Shown: piece by piece, positions 41,461 through 53,956 of the stretch
How the letters are laid out: each line of letters opens with the position of its first letter
Position numbering within the stretch: the stretch's first letter is position 1
NCBI RefSeq assembly: GCF_020184175.1
Contig: NC_065530.1
Location: 1,116,001 to 1,180,000 of the forward strand
Origin: Aphis gossypii
Taxonomy: Eukaryota; Arthropoda; Insecta; Hemiptera; Aphididae
DNA length: 64,000 nt
Reading direction: 5' to 3'
Program-made: the position numbers and the translations under genes
Notes under the pieces: model-generated
The model's database searches: none
Told to the model about the DNA's origin: nothing
Seen by the model: the letters and a program-made list of their open reading frames with translations, nothing else

Positions 41461-42880
41461 ACAGTATATACATATATACATATATACATGTACATACAAT
41501 TATTATGTAATATATATATTATATATACAACGATAACAATTTAGTAATTATTTGTTTAGGCCCCTATCTATGATATTGTATATTAGATGCATCTCAGCAA
41601 ACCCTCTATAATAATATCATAATATTATAATATTATGATCGAGAAATCTATTGTTTTTTATCCGCACGCAACACACACGCTCATACACTCACACAGATAG
41701 CCCGTATGATTCGCATTTCCTACATCTCATATAGTTACACCAACAACCGATATTCAACAATCCACGTGTGTTCCCGGATGCTGTAAGTTTGTATACATAG
41801 TCACGCAACTTTAAATATCCTGCAGATACACCCTAGGTCCTTATATACTATAAAACATCTTATTATAATATCCAGTGGTCGGAATTGATGGATGAGGACT
41901 GGGAAGGGATATCAATGATACACCTACTATTTTTATAACTCGCATTATAATCATCCCCTGCTTATATTCGATCCACAATATTATAAAATTATAAACCTTA
42001 TAGAAAAAAAGTTTTTAAATCGAAGTACTTTAAACCACGATAAACATTAATTTTAAATTGTATTATTGTCTTTAAGAAAACTATATCATATAATACAATA
42101 AATTAATAAATTTTATATTGGAATCATTTATTCACACAATAAGACCACATAATAACTAAAGAAGTAACGATTTTAGAATTATTGAAACATAATTATTCAA
42201 TAACCTAATTTGATTGTATATTTGTTTATTTGGTTTTAATTAAATCATACACATTATGTCACATCGCAGATGTATATGGTGCGATTTTCACAACACTTAA
42301 GGAATAACGTTATATGTTATAATATACTGTATCAATCGAATTATTTATTTTTTATACGTGTTTTAAATTTTTAAACACGCTTTAGATATAAATTTACTGT
42401 TATAAATTTATTAATTATTATAGCTTTATTTGCGATTTTAATAATTGAGTTGAGACGGAGTTGTATATTTGTATGTATTGAACAATAAAATACATGATGA
42501 TCACATACATGGTCCATCACTTATTTTAATCCACTTATTTTCGACCACTAATACTGACGACATATAATCTTATAACAGCATAAATGGACTTTAATAAGAA
42601 TATCTCGTTATATCGTGTATGTACAATGCACATATAACCACACAGCATACGCAATTAGTGCTTAAATATATTTATACATAACATAATGTAGGTGCCTCGC
42701 GATGGAGAGTCACGGTCTGTATTTATACGACGTACAGGTATTAAATTTCGTGTTTGGTTAACCAATTAAACGGGGTGACAAATAATTAATTTTACGGTCG
42801 ATTTTAAATCCTTTTGATTATATGTATATACATATCCGCTATTTTAAGTGTATATACATAATATAGTAATATCATAATGT
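41461..42880. other. AT-rich non-coding DNA
   Basis: Nothing recognisable apart from tandem TATACATA words at 41465-41490 and a CA-rich patch near 41670-41695. Confidence 0.5.
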
Positions 42881-44240
42881 ATACGCCGCGTTATATTTAT
42901 ATATATAATATTCACCGCCGTCCGATACGTCTAGGAATCCGGTTTATTCGGTGTAATCAACGCACAAGTTATTAGGTACGCTCTTCTTTCTACATCTCTC
43001 TCTCTTACACACACACACTCTGTTCTGTCCTTCGTTTAGCTGAAGTTGTGGCAGAGGCACAGTCCTCGTCGACCCGTGACATCTTCATAATAATAACAGT
43101 ATTATAATAATAATATACAAAGAAGTTACATTAACAGCGAAGGACTGGTTTTGGGCGGATTAAATTAAAGAGAAATATATGGAGTTTGATCAGGGATCGT
43201 TAAACGCACGACTTTACGACCGTGTTTGTTGCGCTATTTTGTCGGACGGTTTCACACATTTACACGCGGCATTACGCGTATATACGATGCGACGGCGGCC
43301 AGGATTATTATAATAATATATACGATTATAATATTATTGTCATTATATCCACAGTCAACTGCGACGACGACCATACAGATAAAAAAAAACCAGGTATACA
43401 CGTATGTATTTTGTATATGATATTATTATATATCGTATTAAATTAGCCCCGGATAGTCTTCCGTAAAAAAACCTACACGTCGTTATCTCGACTTCTGTAG
43501 ACGTGAAATGGAATCCGAGATTCCTGGTCGCCCGATGGATGTGTACAACGCGCGTATGTACACACATAATATTGTCTACATATATATATATTATAATATA
43601 TATATATATAAAACACACATACACACACTATACACAAATTATATGTATATACACGTGTGTGTGTGTGTGTATAAATACGTGACAGGAGCAAGGAGCCGGC
43701 CATTTACCTATTATATGACCGAACACAAATATAATATAATATATACTCAGTGGTGGCGGCGGCGCGTTGGGCGTAAATAACTTGTAATAATTTATCACTT
43801 TTTACGACCTATCACTGTTTTCAAAAAAAAAAAAAAAATAATAATAATAATAACAAACGTAGTATATATATAATAATACGTAAAAATATTATGTACACGT
43901 AAAACGAATTCTTGACGAGAAAACCAGTATATCGACGTTAATAATATTAATTGGCCGGGGAGACCGTATAATGGAAAAAACCCAATATAACATATATTAT
44001 ATAGGTAGGTAAACCGAAATATTATTGTGTGTATGGTGTTTGTTAAAAAAAAAATAATAATAATAAGTAAAAAGGTGAGGGTGCCACGCTGGTATACGCG
44101 TCGAGCTCATCTCTCGTCAATATCTCCTGCAAATGTTTGATGTATTAATCATTCAATCACACGCATGTAGTGTTCGTATGTGCTTGTGTACTGAACGTAT
44201 ACTCGTCCAAAGTTGAATTCTTTATTGCGTATGCGATGAC
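42881..44240. other. GC-elevated island with CA/GT and AT microsatellites
   Basis: CpG words cluster at 42910-43070, 43190-43300 and 43470-43560. (AT)n runs lie near 43580-43611 and a GT run at 43654-43670. All frames here are overlapping and repeat-driven, so no gene is called. Confidence 0.4.
43654..43670. repeat. (GT)n microsatellite
   Basis: A GT dinucleotide run of about 17 bp, with CA runs on the same strand some 40 bp upstream. Confidence 0.85.
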
Positions 44241-44620
44241 TTGACACAGTGTAATAGATCAAATCAAAAAATACGATAGGAGTCACTCTAGATATCACAT
44301 CATATATATCCATTTTATCATACGCGAAAAACAGAAAATATGTGTACCTACACTTTCACCGACATCTAATAGCAATAATATATTATGTATATTATGATAC
44401 ATTGATATACGTCTGAGCTCATCAATCACTCGATTAATGAGTTTTTCCATAATTAAACGTAGAAAATGCATTTGTTTGTTGTGGTATAGTTATACTTACC
44501 TAACATATAATATTAAATACAAATAAAACAAAAAAATTGGTCGATCAATAATTGTTTTTATTAATTTTTAACTAGCAGAGTACCTATATTAAAAACTATA
44601 GTCCATGTTAAAATCGTCCT
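44241..44620. other. AT-rich non-coding DNA
   Basis: I see nothing in this stretch beyond A/T-rich sequence leading into the dispersed repeat. Confidence 0.5.
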
Positions 44621-45690
44621 AAACTGCTTTCAGAAGAAGTACAAGAGGTTCCAAGGTACTGTTCTGCTGTACAGTTAGTCACTATTATTTTATGTGTAAA
44701 ATTTGAATATGATGATACCTTATCAATTATCATTGTAGATATACGAAAAACGATTCTGAACGAAGATGATTTGACAGTCAAGGATATATTTTCCAGTAGA
44801 TGGTGAAAAAGGTGGTTCGTGTTTTAATGACCTGAATACCCCAAAATTTAAGTTCTTTTATAATAATTGTAAGCCAAACTTATGGAAAGTCTTATATTAA
44901 ATTTTCAACTCCTAGCTACTTAATATACAAAATTTTTTAATAAATAATGACTACAAAATAATTTGCAAATATTCATGATTTTAACGAAATTTTGTCAATA
45001 TTTCAACTTTAAAAGCTAATAAAAAAAAAAATGTGCTTGTGTATCATTATAATTTTTGAGTCACTATAAAAATAACTTATGAGAAACCTTGTAATAAATT
45101 TTCAAGTATTTTGACTTAACTAAAAAATGTTATCGATATTTGTATAAAAAAAACTAAACAAAAACAAATATTTCAAATGCCTATAGATACCCCTAAAATA
45201 AGGGAAATATTTTAATAGTTAATTTGTGTAAAGAAAATGTCAATCTAAATAACTGGTAAAATTAAGTATCTAGTATCAAGTATCTATCTACGAATTGTAC
45301 TTTTTGAATAATAACAAATATCGAAATCGTTTGAAGTTAAATAGTTATCGTAACTCGATTTCACAAAAAATTTAAAATGTAGACACTCATAACATTTTTT
45401 CCTATAATGACCCTTTGAGATATCTCTGCAGTTATTTGAAGAAAAACTTATGGAAAACTTAGTGTTAAATTGTTCAACCTTAGATATAAATACAACAATT
45501 TTTATAAATTTTCAACTATAAAATAACTTGCAAATTTTGAAAAATTTCGTAAAAATTTGAACTTTAAACGCATGTAAAAAAAGTTGTGAGTAACAATTTT
45601 CGTATTTTTTTAACAACATTAAAATCGACGAAAAAATTTTTCGTTTTTATAGGTATTCAAACGATAGTCTTAATATACTCGTAATATTAC
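44621..45690 (+). repeat. Dispersed repeat B, copy 1, with internal sub-repeats
   Basis: The vocabulary is distinctive (for example ACGATTCTGAACGAAGATG near 44750) and like an abundant aphid repeat I recall. Similar sub-units starting CTTATGGAAA/CTTATGAGAAA recur at about 44879, 45077 and 45449, each followed by a TTAAATTTTCAA-like segment. The 44930-45030 portion recurs in diverged form at about 45500-45590 (ATTTGCAAAT... then AACTTTAAA). A second, inverted copy of the 44930-45160 part lies at 46735-47050. It has no coding capacity, so it is probably a non-autonomous mobile element. Confidence 0.6.
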
Positions 45691-46734
45691 AAGTATGTTG
45701 GCTAGAAAGTATTAGTTAAATCATAATACTGTGCTGGCTAATTAGAATAACATATTATTATATATTTAATAATATTAAACCTATTGTTGTTTGTATAATT
45801 TGTATCGTTAGTCAGTAAAGTTATTTGAATACAATTTCATGGTTTATATTATTTTTATTTATACTTTAATAATTTATCTATTAGTTGTTTTCATTCTAAG
45901 TACACTATTAGTTTTTTTTAAATAGTTCTATTTACAAAAATTATCATTAATTTTAAATGTTTTAATTTTAGTGTATTATTTTTCAAGAATAATTCGCAAT
46001 CAGATGAGTATTATTAGTATCTGCGTTTTCTAATATTATCCACATAATTCTAGATATCGTATCATTTGATTTGTTTTATTTTATTTTTTATTATTGGTAT
46101 AATGATATTCAAGAAAGACCCAGCAAGATTTTAAATAGTACAACGGATTAATAATACGTGAAAATATGTTTCTTTTCTATTACAGAATTATTAAAATATA
46201 ATTGATAATAATAAACAGGTAAGTTTAATTTATTTGTGTAATATTAGAAATACTCGTAATTTTAATAACCTTATTTAAGTTAAAATATACCCATTTTAAT
46301 AGTATAACTGTATTAACTAGTATTATAGTATTAATTATATTTATTTTAGTTATATGTGTAAACATATTATAACAGTGTTGAATTCAGTAAAAAAACATAT
46401 CAATATGAATGAAATTATTGAACAATGTTAATATAATATAATATTTTAATTGTGGAGTACGTTTTTTATAAATCTGTAATTTTTAATCAAATTGGACAAC
46501 AATGATTACTGTTTATTAGATCACCATTAATATCATATTTCTCTTGAATTCAGCTCTGCTAATGAGGGTAGTGGTAGATTTTCGGTCACATAAGAGATAA
46601 TTTTTCATTAAATCAAAAATGTATTTTAAATATTTTCATTTTAACTTAAAATATACATAACACGATAAATCGTGACAATTTCACCTATTATAGTTGACCG
46701 GCATTTTATCATTATCCTTTGTGTGGATTATACC
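45691..46734. other. AT-rich spacer between inverted repeat B copies
   Basis: About 1 kb of A/T-rich DNA with no gene and no recognised repeat. A somewhat more complex patch at 46550-46610 may belong to a further repeat. Confidence 0.45.
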
Positions 46735-47050
46735 TAAAGTTTATACTCGGTGAAACCACATTAAAAAAAACGCGCCACATGCAATACCTCATGCAACATT
46801 TAAGTTGATATAAATATCGATTTTCATAATGTGCTAAGGTGATGAGGAAACTTGCATTAAAAATTGAATACAAAGTTCCTCATAAGTTACTCTTATAGTG
46901 ATTCAAAAATTATTAGAACACATAAGCACATTTTTTTTCATTAGTGTTTGAAGTTCAAACATCAACGAAAATTCGTCAAAATCATGAATATTAGAAAATT
47001 ATTTTGTAGTTTTAAAAATGAGAATTTAAAAATGTATTATGTTTAGTTTA
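46735..47050 (-). repeat. Dispersed repeat B, copy 2 (inverted)
   Basis: Its reverse complement aligns with 44930-45160. Shared segments include the ACTACAAAATAATT block, ATTCATGATTTT, and a TTTTTGAATCACTATAA...CTTATGAGGAA block. Towards its low-coordinate end it carries CGCGCCACAT followed by AATAC, and GGTGAAACCACA just outside it. A similar CGCGCCACAT..AATAC word lies at 49202-49218. Divergence is moderate, so the copies are probably old. Confidence 0.55.
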
Positions 47051-48521
47051 ATTAATGTATTACTAAATACAATCGATTAAAATTACTATCATATTATTAT
47101 ACCATCAAATCACAGTTATTATTAGTCTTAAGATTTTAGCATAATAGTCATAAGCCGCAGGATGAGAATTTTCATCATCGTAGAAAATGGTACATCAGTG
47201 TAGTTCACACTTGTTAGTAACATTATACTTATAAAAGTGACACTAATGAACAACTTCCTTTTCAATACTACACGAAAAAATTAAGAACAACCAATAATTA
47301 TGCTTATTATACCAAAAAAATGTGTATATATACAATATATATATATTACAATTAAAAATTTTGATTACAGCTATAATGTCAAAGTGTGAATATTAACAAA
47401 CGCGTGTTTTTAGTCGTTAGTTATTTTGTATACCTACACAAAATATATATTTGTTCTTACATCGCAATAAATTTAAGCGAAACGCGGTGACAACATGATA
47501 TTGAAATATGCTTTGACGAAAATGTGCAGAAGCCAGAAACACCCACTTCCACTTAACATTTCCTTTTAATGAGATGGATATATACGAAATACATAGGCGC
47601 CAATATATTATAATTTCTGTTAGGTGTATATGAGTGAAATGTCTGCAGTAAATTAATGAGACAGAAATCCTCCCAAAAACCATATATCATATACTATTAT
47701 AACTAAGTATAAACTGTAAGGGCAAAATCCGTGTGTTGAAGGGTACCATATTCTAATACATAACAATTTTTAAAAATTGTTCACCATCTGTCTTGTAATA
47801 TGCACTCAACGTTATTTTGTAATTGATTCTGTATAAGGTATAACTTTATTTTATGTCACTCATGGTTTTTGAAAGAAAAAAATTATATTTTAAAAAGTAT
47901 AATATTTCCTTTTTTTGTTTTGTCATTAGAAGTTATATTGATATTGCCTTAGCTACATAATAAATACATAGTACAAAAGCAATAACACTATAATATTATA
48001 TTTTGGAAAAATAAATAAATAAATATACGTTGATTTGCTTCGAACAACTTTTGTGTAAATTTCATTTGTGATAGTCATATTAATGTTATATAAATATAAA
48101 TATAATATAATAAAAAAAGTATTAAAATCACAGAAGATTTACTACATTAGTGACGGAATTTACATTCAGGGTTACATTATTATACATCGGACATATGGCG
48201 TTGCATTTATCGATCCTAATAAAATATTTTCCGAGAATATTCAGTACCTAATATATTATATAATATCTTGAACTGAAACATATTTATCTAAAACCCAGCT
48301 TGATAAATTGAATATTTTTTTCTGGGATATTATGCGTGTGTTCACAGTAGTACACAGCTGGGAAAGAAATTTGGTACTTACACTATTTCAAAGGAAGGCC
48401 TTCAGATGTTTTTGTAGCATAACCTTGAATGATATAATATTTAAAGAAATAAATTTTCAAACGTAATCTAGGTACATTAAATACAATATTTGCAAATTGA
48501 TTTTGTTTTAACTACATTGTA
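47051..48521. other. AT-rich non-coding DNA
   Basis: No gene. A more complex patch at 47140-47270 could be part of a repeat, but no second copy is in the window. The 88-codon minus frame at 47417-47683 shows no recognisable motif. Confidence 0.45.
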
Positions 48522-48781
48522 CAGGGATGCACGCAGAAAACAATTCTGGAGGGGGGGGGGTTGAAAAATAGATCATTTTTTTTTGAAATTCATTTGTAGC
48601 CATCACGTTAATACACATTAGGTATAATTTTATTTTATTTTTAAATTCTGTTTAAATATTTTTATTTTTATTCAAACTATATTAATTGTTTTAATCTGTT
48701 AGAATAAATTTTTTTATTACAAAAACTAAAGATTTCGGGGGCTGTTTGAACACCCAAAACACCCCCCTGTGTACGTCCCTG
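48522..48781. mobile_element. G-tract MITE-like element, CAGGGATGCACGCAG termini
   Basis: The left end is CAGGGATGCACGCAG and the right end is CTGTGTACGTCCCTG. Inverted, they agree at 12 of 15 positions. A G-run at 48550-48560 near the left end is mirrored by a C-run near 48761-48767, which suggests a sub-terminal foldback. The unit is 260 bp, AT-rich inside and non-coding. It belongs with 35735-35889 and 57402-57556 by organisation. The flanking duplication is not clear. Confidence 0.65.
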
Positions 48782-51700
48782 ATGTATAATAATGAAATAA
48801 GACATTTTTATTAATTTGATAACCTGTCAAAAAAGTCCGCACCTAAGTGAATATATCGTTGATATGCCATTTTTAGAAAATTCACACAACATCAAGATTA
48901 TATCATAATATATATAATGATGAGTAGGTATATTATTTTATTTTATTAGGTATTTTTGTTTAAAATATGATGTGATAATAGTATGATCAAAAATAGTATC
49001 AAAATAATATGATGCTAAAAAATAATTTGTGTGAAATAAATCATAGTTAAAATAAATACATATCATTAAATGTCTTATGATATTTTCTATTAGAGTAAAA
49101 TAAATTATAATCTAATAATATAAATGTTTAATTTAAATTTAATAATAACATTAATATAAGCGATGTATTTTTTGCTGGAAATTCCAGCATAAACTATTAA
49201 GCGCGCCACATCAAATACTACAACGCGCAGATAGATTTCACCGTTACCTGTTAAAGCTAAAAAAATATAATATAATCTATACCTATATAATAAAAGCAAA
49301 TCCTGATTTTTTGTTACGCATATATACTCACATCATTCAACATATCGTCAACAAATGTTTTACTGTTATAGCTGATAGTCTGTTGAAGGTTTTAGTACCA
49401 CATTTGTTAGGGACATGTCCAGTATTTTGACTTTTTCAGATTTTTATAGAAATATGTTATTTGTATCTAAACACACTATTTGATGCGTGAAAACGAAACA
49501 TATCTTCGTCTTCCTATAGTAACAATATGTATATCTTTTTCTCATTTATTTTGAAAAGGAAACATAATAAAATATAGAAAATAAGTTATTAGTATTTTCT
49601 GTAAAATTTGAATTTTGACGTATATGTACCCATTAGATATATTATAATATATTAAAATAATTGTTTAAAACGTATAGTTAAGCAATCGTCCACTACCCAC
49701 CTCAGAATGCGTATATAGAATCGAAGATGAATCAATTATTGTTGTCGATGTATATGAGATGTGACAACGGCTCGATGCTTTGAGCGGTCCTATGGGGTTT
49801 GAAGTATAGATCACTGCGTTCTAACTACGACTGACTACTTAATCTTGAGACTCGAATAATTAAAATAGGTTAAAACGCATCCAACAATAATAACCAATAG
49901 AAAAATAGTATAGTAAGTCAGTAGTACGATGATTAGCTGTAAGATGCGAAAATCCAAAGTATTCCATGCCCAATGTTGTTTAATAATAATCATTATTATT
50001 TTTATTCATTTAATGACGTTATAATATTATTATATAAAATATTTCCCTAGTATAAGAATAATAATATTAATGTGAATTTTTTTTTTTTTTATTAAATATA
50101 AGTATATTTATGAGAATTTATAAACACCTTAAATTATTTTTATTTTGCGTAGATATAAAGTATGTACACTTTATAACATTTTATGATCGAAATAACTATA
50201 AGACGATTAGACAGGATTTGAAATAGCCCCTCAATTTGCAAACTATCCACGAAGGTGGAGCACGCGGGTGACAACTAGTTATATTATATATTTGTTGTAA
50301 ATTTTGTCAGCAATATTTTTATGTAGAGATATTTTTGTGATAAAATCTATATTTTTAAATTTAAAAAAACTGAAAAAAAATTACATGAAATCCAAAATGT
50401 CGGACATTTCTGAACCTCGGAGCGATGACGACTTGTTATTAAACGTAACCCACAACAAAACTTTCCGCTTTAATTCCAGAAAAAAATCGTTAAATGACTG
50501 GACTAATTCATATATAATATTTAAAATCGTATAGGTATTGAAAGAAAATATTATTTATTGTTTTTGGAAGCAAACAATTAAATTCTTTATTGTAATCAGT
50601 CGAATGTACAGATTAAAAGTACTCTATATATATAGTAATATATTTATAATATTTTATGCGAATCCTAAACAATTATTAAAAAAATAAAAACATTTTTATT
50701 TTTTAACGTTAAAGTAAAATATTAATTACTTTATTTTTATTTTAAATTAAATTAATTAATCATTTTATTCTTTTACGATAAAATTATCATATTTATTATT
50801 TTTACATACTTTATGAATAAGAACATAATATAAATGTATATATTTATAGATAAGTACCTATATTAACATCACATAAACTTAATAATGTTTATAGTTTATA
50901 AAACATAGGTATGTTATAGTAATGATTTTTTAATCTTTAACACTTTTTAAAACGATCAACCTGATAAATATTAAAATCTGAATTGAAATTCGGTAGGCAT
51001 ATGTAGGTACTTACCTCAATATATAGTGCACAAGAGCATGACTGGAACTAATTGAATTATTTAACCGTGAACATATTGACACTTTTTTCAGCTACCTGAC
51101 GCATAAGCACTGGACTAGGACAAAATATTTATAAATAAACACTATAACTCACAGCTAATGCTATCAAAACATCTTATCTTATAAATCGCTGAATTACATT
51201 TTATCCTTTTACCTCCCGAATTTCCAAAATAAAGAAAGGTTTAGAGTACATTGTCTGTTATGTTATTGTTGTCCATTGTTGCAGACTAATAATGAACTTG
51301 TCACATTGATAGACACACATGATCCTCTGTCCTTCTCTTTTAAATTCTTAAACTCAGTAAAAATATAATAAATAAGTGATTTTAAATTCTAAACGAAGCG
51401 ATGAATGCATTGGTTTTACAACGATGTGTGTGTGCGCGCGTATGTGTACACGTTTTATAGTCAGGTAATAGAAAAAAAACGCATTGATATTCAACTATTC
51501 AAGCATAGTAGTTATTGTCTATTGGAAATATATTTAATCTATACAGTTAGTTAGGTACGATAAAATTCCCAGTATTTACTTTTACAAATGATCAAGAAAA
51601 CAAAAATAAAATAGTAAAATGAAAAGCTGGAATTTTTATTCAAAACCCATTTTTGACAAAATTGATTTTGTTTTTTTATTGCACCTATTTTAAAAGTGAA

Positions 51701-52448
51701 TAATTATTATGTACTATATTTTATTTTTAATAATAATAATTATTATTTGAGATTTGAGATTTTGGACTTTTTGATTTTTTGTTTAATAATTTATTAGATT
51801 GAACGTATAATACAGGATCCCATACATAATTCTTATTAAGCAATTTTTAAAAATTGTAGTTATTAAAAATACATTAGCACAGTTTATAATATATTCGGTA
51901 ACTTAGTCAAAAAAATATTATTTCAGTAACATTCGTTGTGTCATCTACCAATAGTATAACTTTGCTTTTTTTTGTTGTTCTAAGTTAAAAATATGTATTT
52001 ACAATAAATTAAACACCTACTTTTAGCAAAGCAATTAGCTACTTGCACAATTATTTATTGTTATAGTTTTTTTTTTTTTTTTTTAAATACTGTAGTTGTT
52101 TAAAAACTTGTATACATAGTGTGTGTGTTTTAAATATTTTACATTTATATTATAGATGTGTATAGACTGTATAGTATAGTTGGGTATGTACACTAAAAAT
52201 TTGAATTAAGGCGGCTACTGTTGGTGTTTAAAATGTTTAAACGCTAATTAAAATTCTAACGAATCTTTTGTCTAATATTGTAGAGATTTTGTAATTTAAA
52301 CTTTTGAAATAATATAACAAATAATAGGTCTTTGTAGTCTCGTTTAAACAAAAACTGTTATTAAAAACAAAATGCATTTATAAAATATGCATCGTGATAT
52401 CTATACTATAATGGAATATTCCGTAATTAATATCTACTGTTATACTAG
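48782..52448. other. AT-rich non-coding DNA with repeat scraps
   Basis: No gene is confirmed. At 49202-49218 CGCGCCACAT..AATAC matches repeat B copy 2. A coding-like short frame lies at 50389-50534. T-runs are present at 50080-50090 and 52068-52083. A short CA/CG-rich microsatellite patch lies near 51424-51440. Confidence 0.45.
50389..50534 (+). other. Coding-like short ORF, unrecognised
   Basis: This is the C-terminal part of a 76-codon open frame that opens at 50304. From about 50398 the peptide switches from a Phe/Leu/Lys AT-run composition to a normal one (starting MSDISEPRSDDDLLLN and containing KKSLNDWTNSYIIF). The change in composition suggests a decayed coding fragment or an isolated exon. 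A GT lies just before the in-frame stop, but the donor match is weak. The aromatic LNDW...Y..F pattern is of the kind seen in some transposon proteins; I cannot identify the family. Confidence 0.2.
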
Positions 52449-52483
52449 AAGGTGATTCACCAACCATATTAACCCATATAGTT

Positions 52484-52493
52484 TAACCTAACC
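52484..52493. repeat. Target-site duplication, left copy (TAACCTAACC)
   Basis: This 10-bp word is identical to 53957-53966 and abuts the poly(T) tract, as expected for a target-site duplication at the 3' end of a minus-strand LINE. It contains two overlapping units of the TTAGG/CCTAA telomere motif. Confidence 0.65.
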
Positions 52494-52794
52494 TTTTTTT
52501 TTTTTTTTTGGTTGAATCGACGACCGGGAGTAGGGAACCACTTTCGCATTACTTCCTCCTGGCCGCCATCGTTTATTAAACAAATAATTACAAAACTTAT
52601 GGAGCAAGACGGGGCCAATCTCCCCGACTTATCACCTTACAACTGTTTACATGAAAAATGTCTTACTTCTAATGATATAACAATACAGGAAAAACAACAA
52701 AACAAAACAAACAAAAGATATTACATAATAGGTACTACGAGGTTAGTAATTTGGTGTTGAGGTTGACGGTGCTGGATCAGGTCTGCTGGATCAG

Positions 52795-53478
52795 CTAGAT
52801 GGGCATTCTTCGCCTCCCGTCCGCCGCTTGCCTCCTCCTCTCCTCTTCCTCTTTCAGGGTCATGATTTCCTCCACCATTTTATAGAATAGCGGGAAGTCT
52901 TCTTCAGCGTTACACAGCACCGAGTTCCTTTCTGCGTCGTCGGTGGGCAGGCTTTCAAATTCCGAACCACACAGTATCGCCGGGATGTCTTCTGTGCTTG
53001 GCTGGTGTCCGAGACGATTCCCTAGTTCATCCCTCAGTCCTGCGAAAAACACACAGTCGAACAGGGAATGCTCGGCAGTGTCATCTTCGTGATAACACAG
53101 GGTGTATCGCGGGGAGTTGGCCCTGCCCATTTTGAACAGATATTGCTGGAAACAACCGTGACCGGTCAGCGCCTGCGTCATGTGGAACGATAGCGGCATC
53201 TTGGGCACGGTTCTTCCGAGCACCTGTTCAGGTCTGGCAGTAACTTCCTTGTTCATGATCCCTTTGTTGTGGATAACCACCTTGCTTGCCACCGAATGCA
53301 CCGAAAGTCTCGCACCGTTCCTGCCTTTTGATGGTTGCCTTTGAGGGAGGGATGGCACCCTGCATCGGAGGAGCGGCGGCGCGGGCCCGGATCCTTTTCC
53401 TCTCCATGCCCAGTAGGTCCACCGGCGGGAGCCCAGCAAGTACCAGCGCAGCCTCGTCCGAGACTGTCCGGTACGCAC
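52795..53478 (-). pseudogene. C-terminal zinc-knuckle fragment of the same LINE
   Basis: A 227-codon frame, shifted relative to the upstream RT fragment. Its first 65 or so codons are an out-of-frame shadow of that fragment. The homologous part starts around residues 80-108, with FHMTQALTGHG (98-108), followed by F..YL..MGRA and a zinc-binding-like segment: Cys128, His137 and Cys142 in TLCYHEDDTAEHSLFDC. The first Cys of the usual CCHC knuckle is not visible (Arg/Tyr at that spot), so the motif is degraded. A Glu/Arg-rich tail ends in a stop at 52795. The frame switch must lie between about 53230 and 53340, so a frameshifting indel or small deletion has disrupted the ORF. Confidence 0.75.
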
Positions 53479-53956
53479 GGATGATGCGCAACGCGATGGC
53501 CCTCTGTGGTCGCACCAGATTTCTCACGGTTCTTGCCGAGGTGGCTGCCGTGTCGATCCACGTTGGTGCCGTGTATAAGAGCTGACTCTCCACCACCGAC
53601 GCCAGCAGTTTTCTTCTGGATTGACAGGGTCCCTTGGTGTTCGGCATGAGTCTCGACAAGGCTGCCGCCGACCGGGCAGCTTTTTTTGCGACGGTGGTGA
53701 CGTGGACCGAAAATGTCATGCGCTGGTCGAGGAACACTCCAAGGTATCTGAGGGAGGGTCTGAGTGCGATCTGATGTCCCCCGATGACCAGGTTAGGTGG
53801 CGTGTAGGCCCGCCTCCTGGTAAGTAGTACCATCTCACTTTTATGGTGTGCTAGTTCAAGTCCCTTTGCCAGCATCCAGGCGTCGATGGATTCTAGCACG
53901 GGGTTCACAGAGTTCTCGAGGAGTGCTCCCGTCTTGGCGACCCCTACTATCCGACC
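53228..53956 (-). pseudogene. Reverse transcriptase C-terminal fragment of an R1-like LINE
   Basis: The frame is open from 54055, but only the part from about residue 34 onward is element-derived; the first 33 residues read flanking DNA and the telomere-like duplication. Visible LINE landmarks by residue: IDAWMLAKGLELAHHKSE (57-74), LLTRRR (77-82), LRYLGVFLDQRMTFSVHV (102-119, thumb region), QLLYTAPTW (158-166) and QRAIALRIIRAYRTVSDEAALVLAGLPP (184-211). These match the end of the RT domain and the connector that follows in R1/jockey-type elements. The catalytic palm motifs are missing because of the 5' truncation. Homology fades after about residue 246, where the frame should switch to that of the downstream fragment. 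It cannot encode an active enzyme. Confidence 0.8.

Larger units (their letters stand above)
52494..53956 (-). mobile_element. 5'-truncated R1-like non-LTR retrotransposon (LINE)
   Basis: A minus-strand LINE fragment of about 1.46 kb, much GC-richer than its surroundings. It runs from a 5' break just after the position where the catalytic FADD/YADD box of reverse transcriptase would be, through the end of the RT domain and the C-terminal zinc-knuckle region, to a 3' untranslated region (52510-52794) and a 16-nt poly(A) (T-run 52494-52509). A perfect 10-bp duplication flanks it. The reading frame is broken in the middle, so it is a dead copy. Conserved blocks (AYRTVSDEAALVLAGLPP, FHMTQALTGHG, TAEHSLFDC) place it with the R1/jockey-type LINEs, most like R1. 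R1-clade TRAS and SART elements target TTAGG telomere repeats, and the duplication here is TTAGG-like. Confidence 0.85.

Noticed and set aside
53286..53827. Plus-strand frames of 99 and 68 codons opposite the LINE
   Set aside because: They are antisense shadows of the minus-strand reverse transcriptase fragment.
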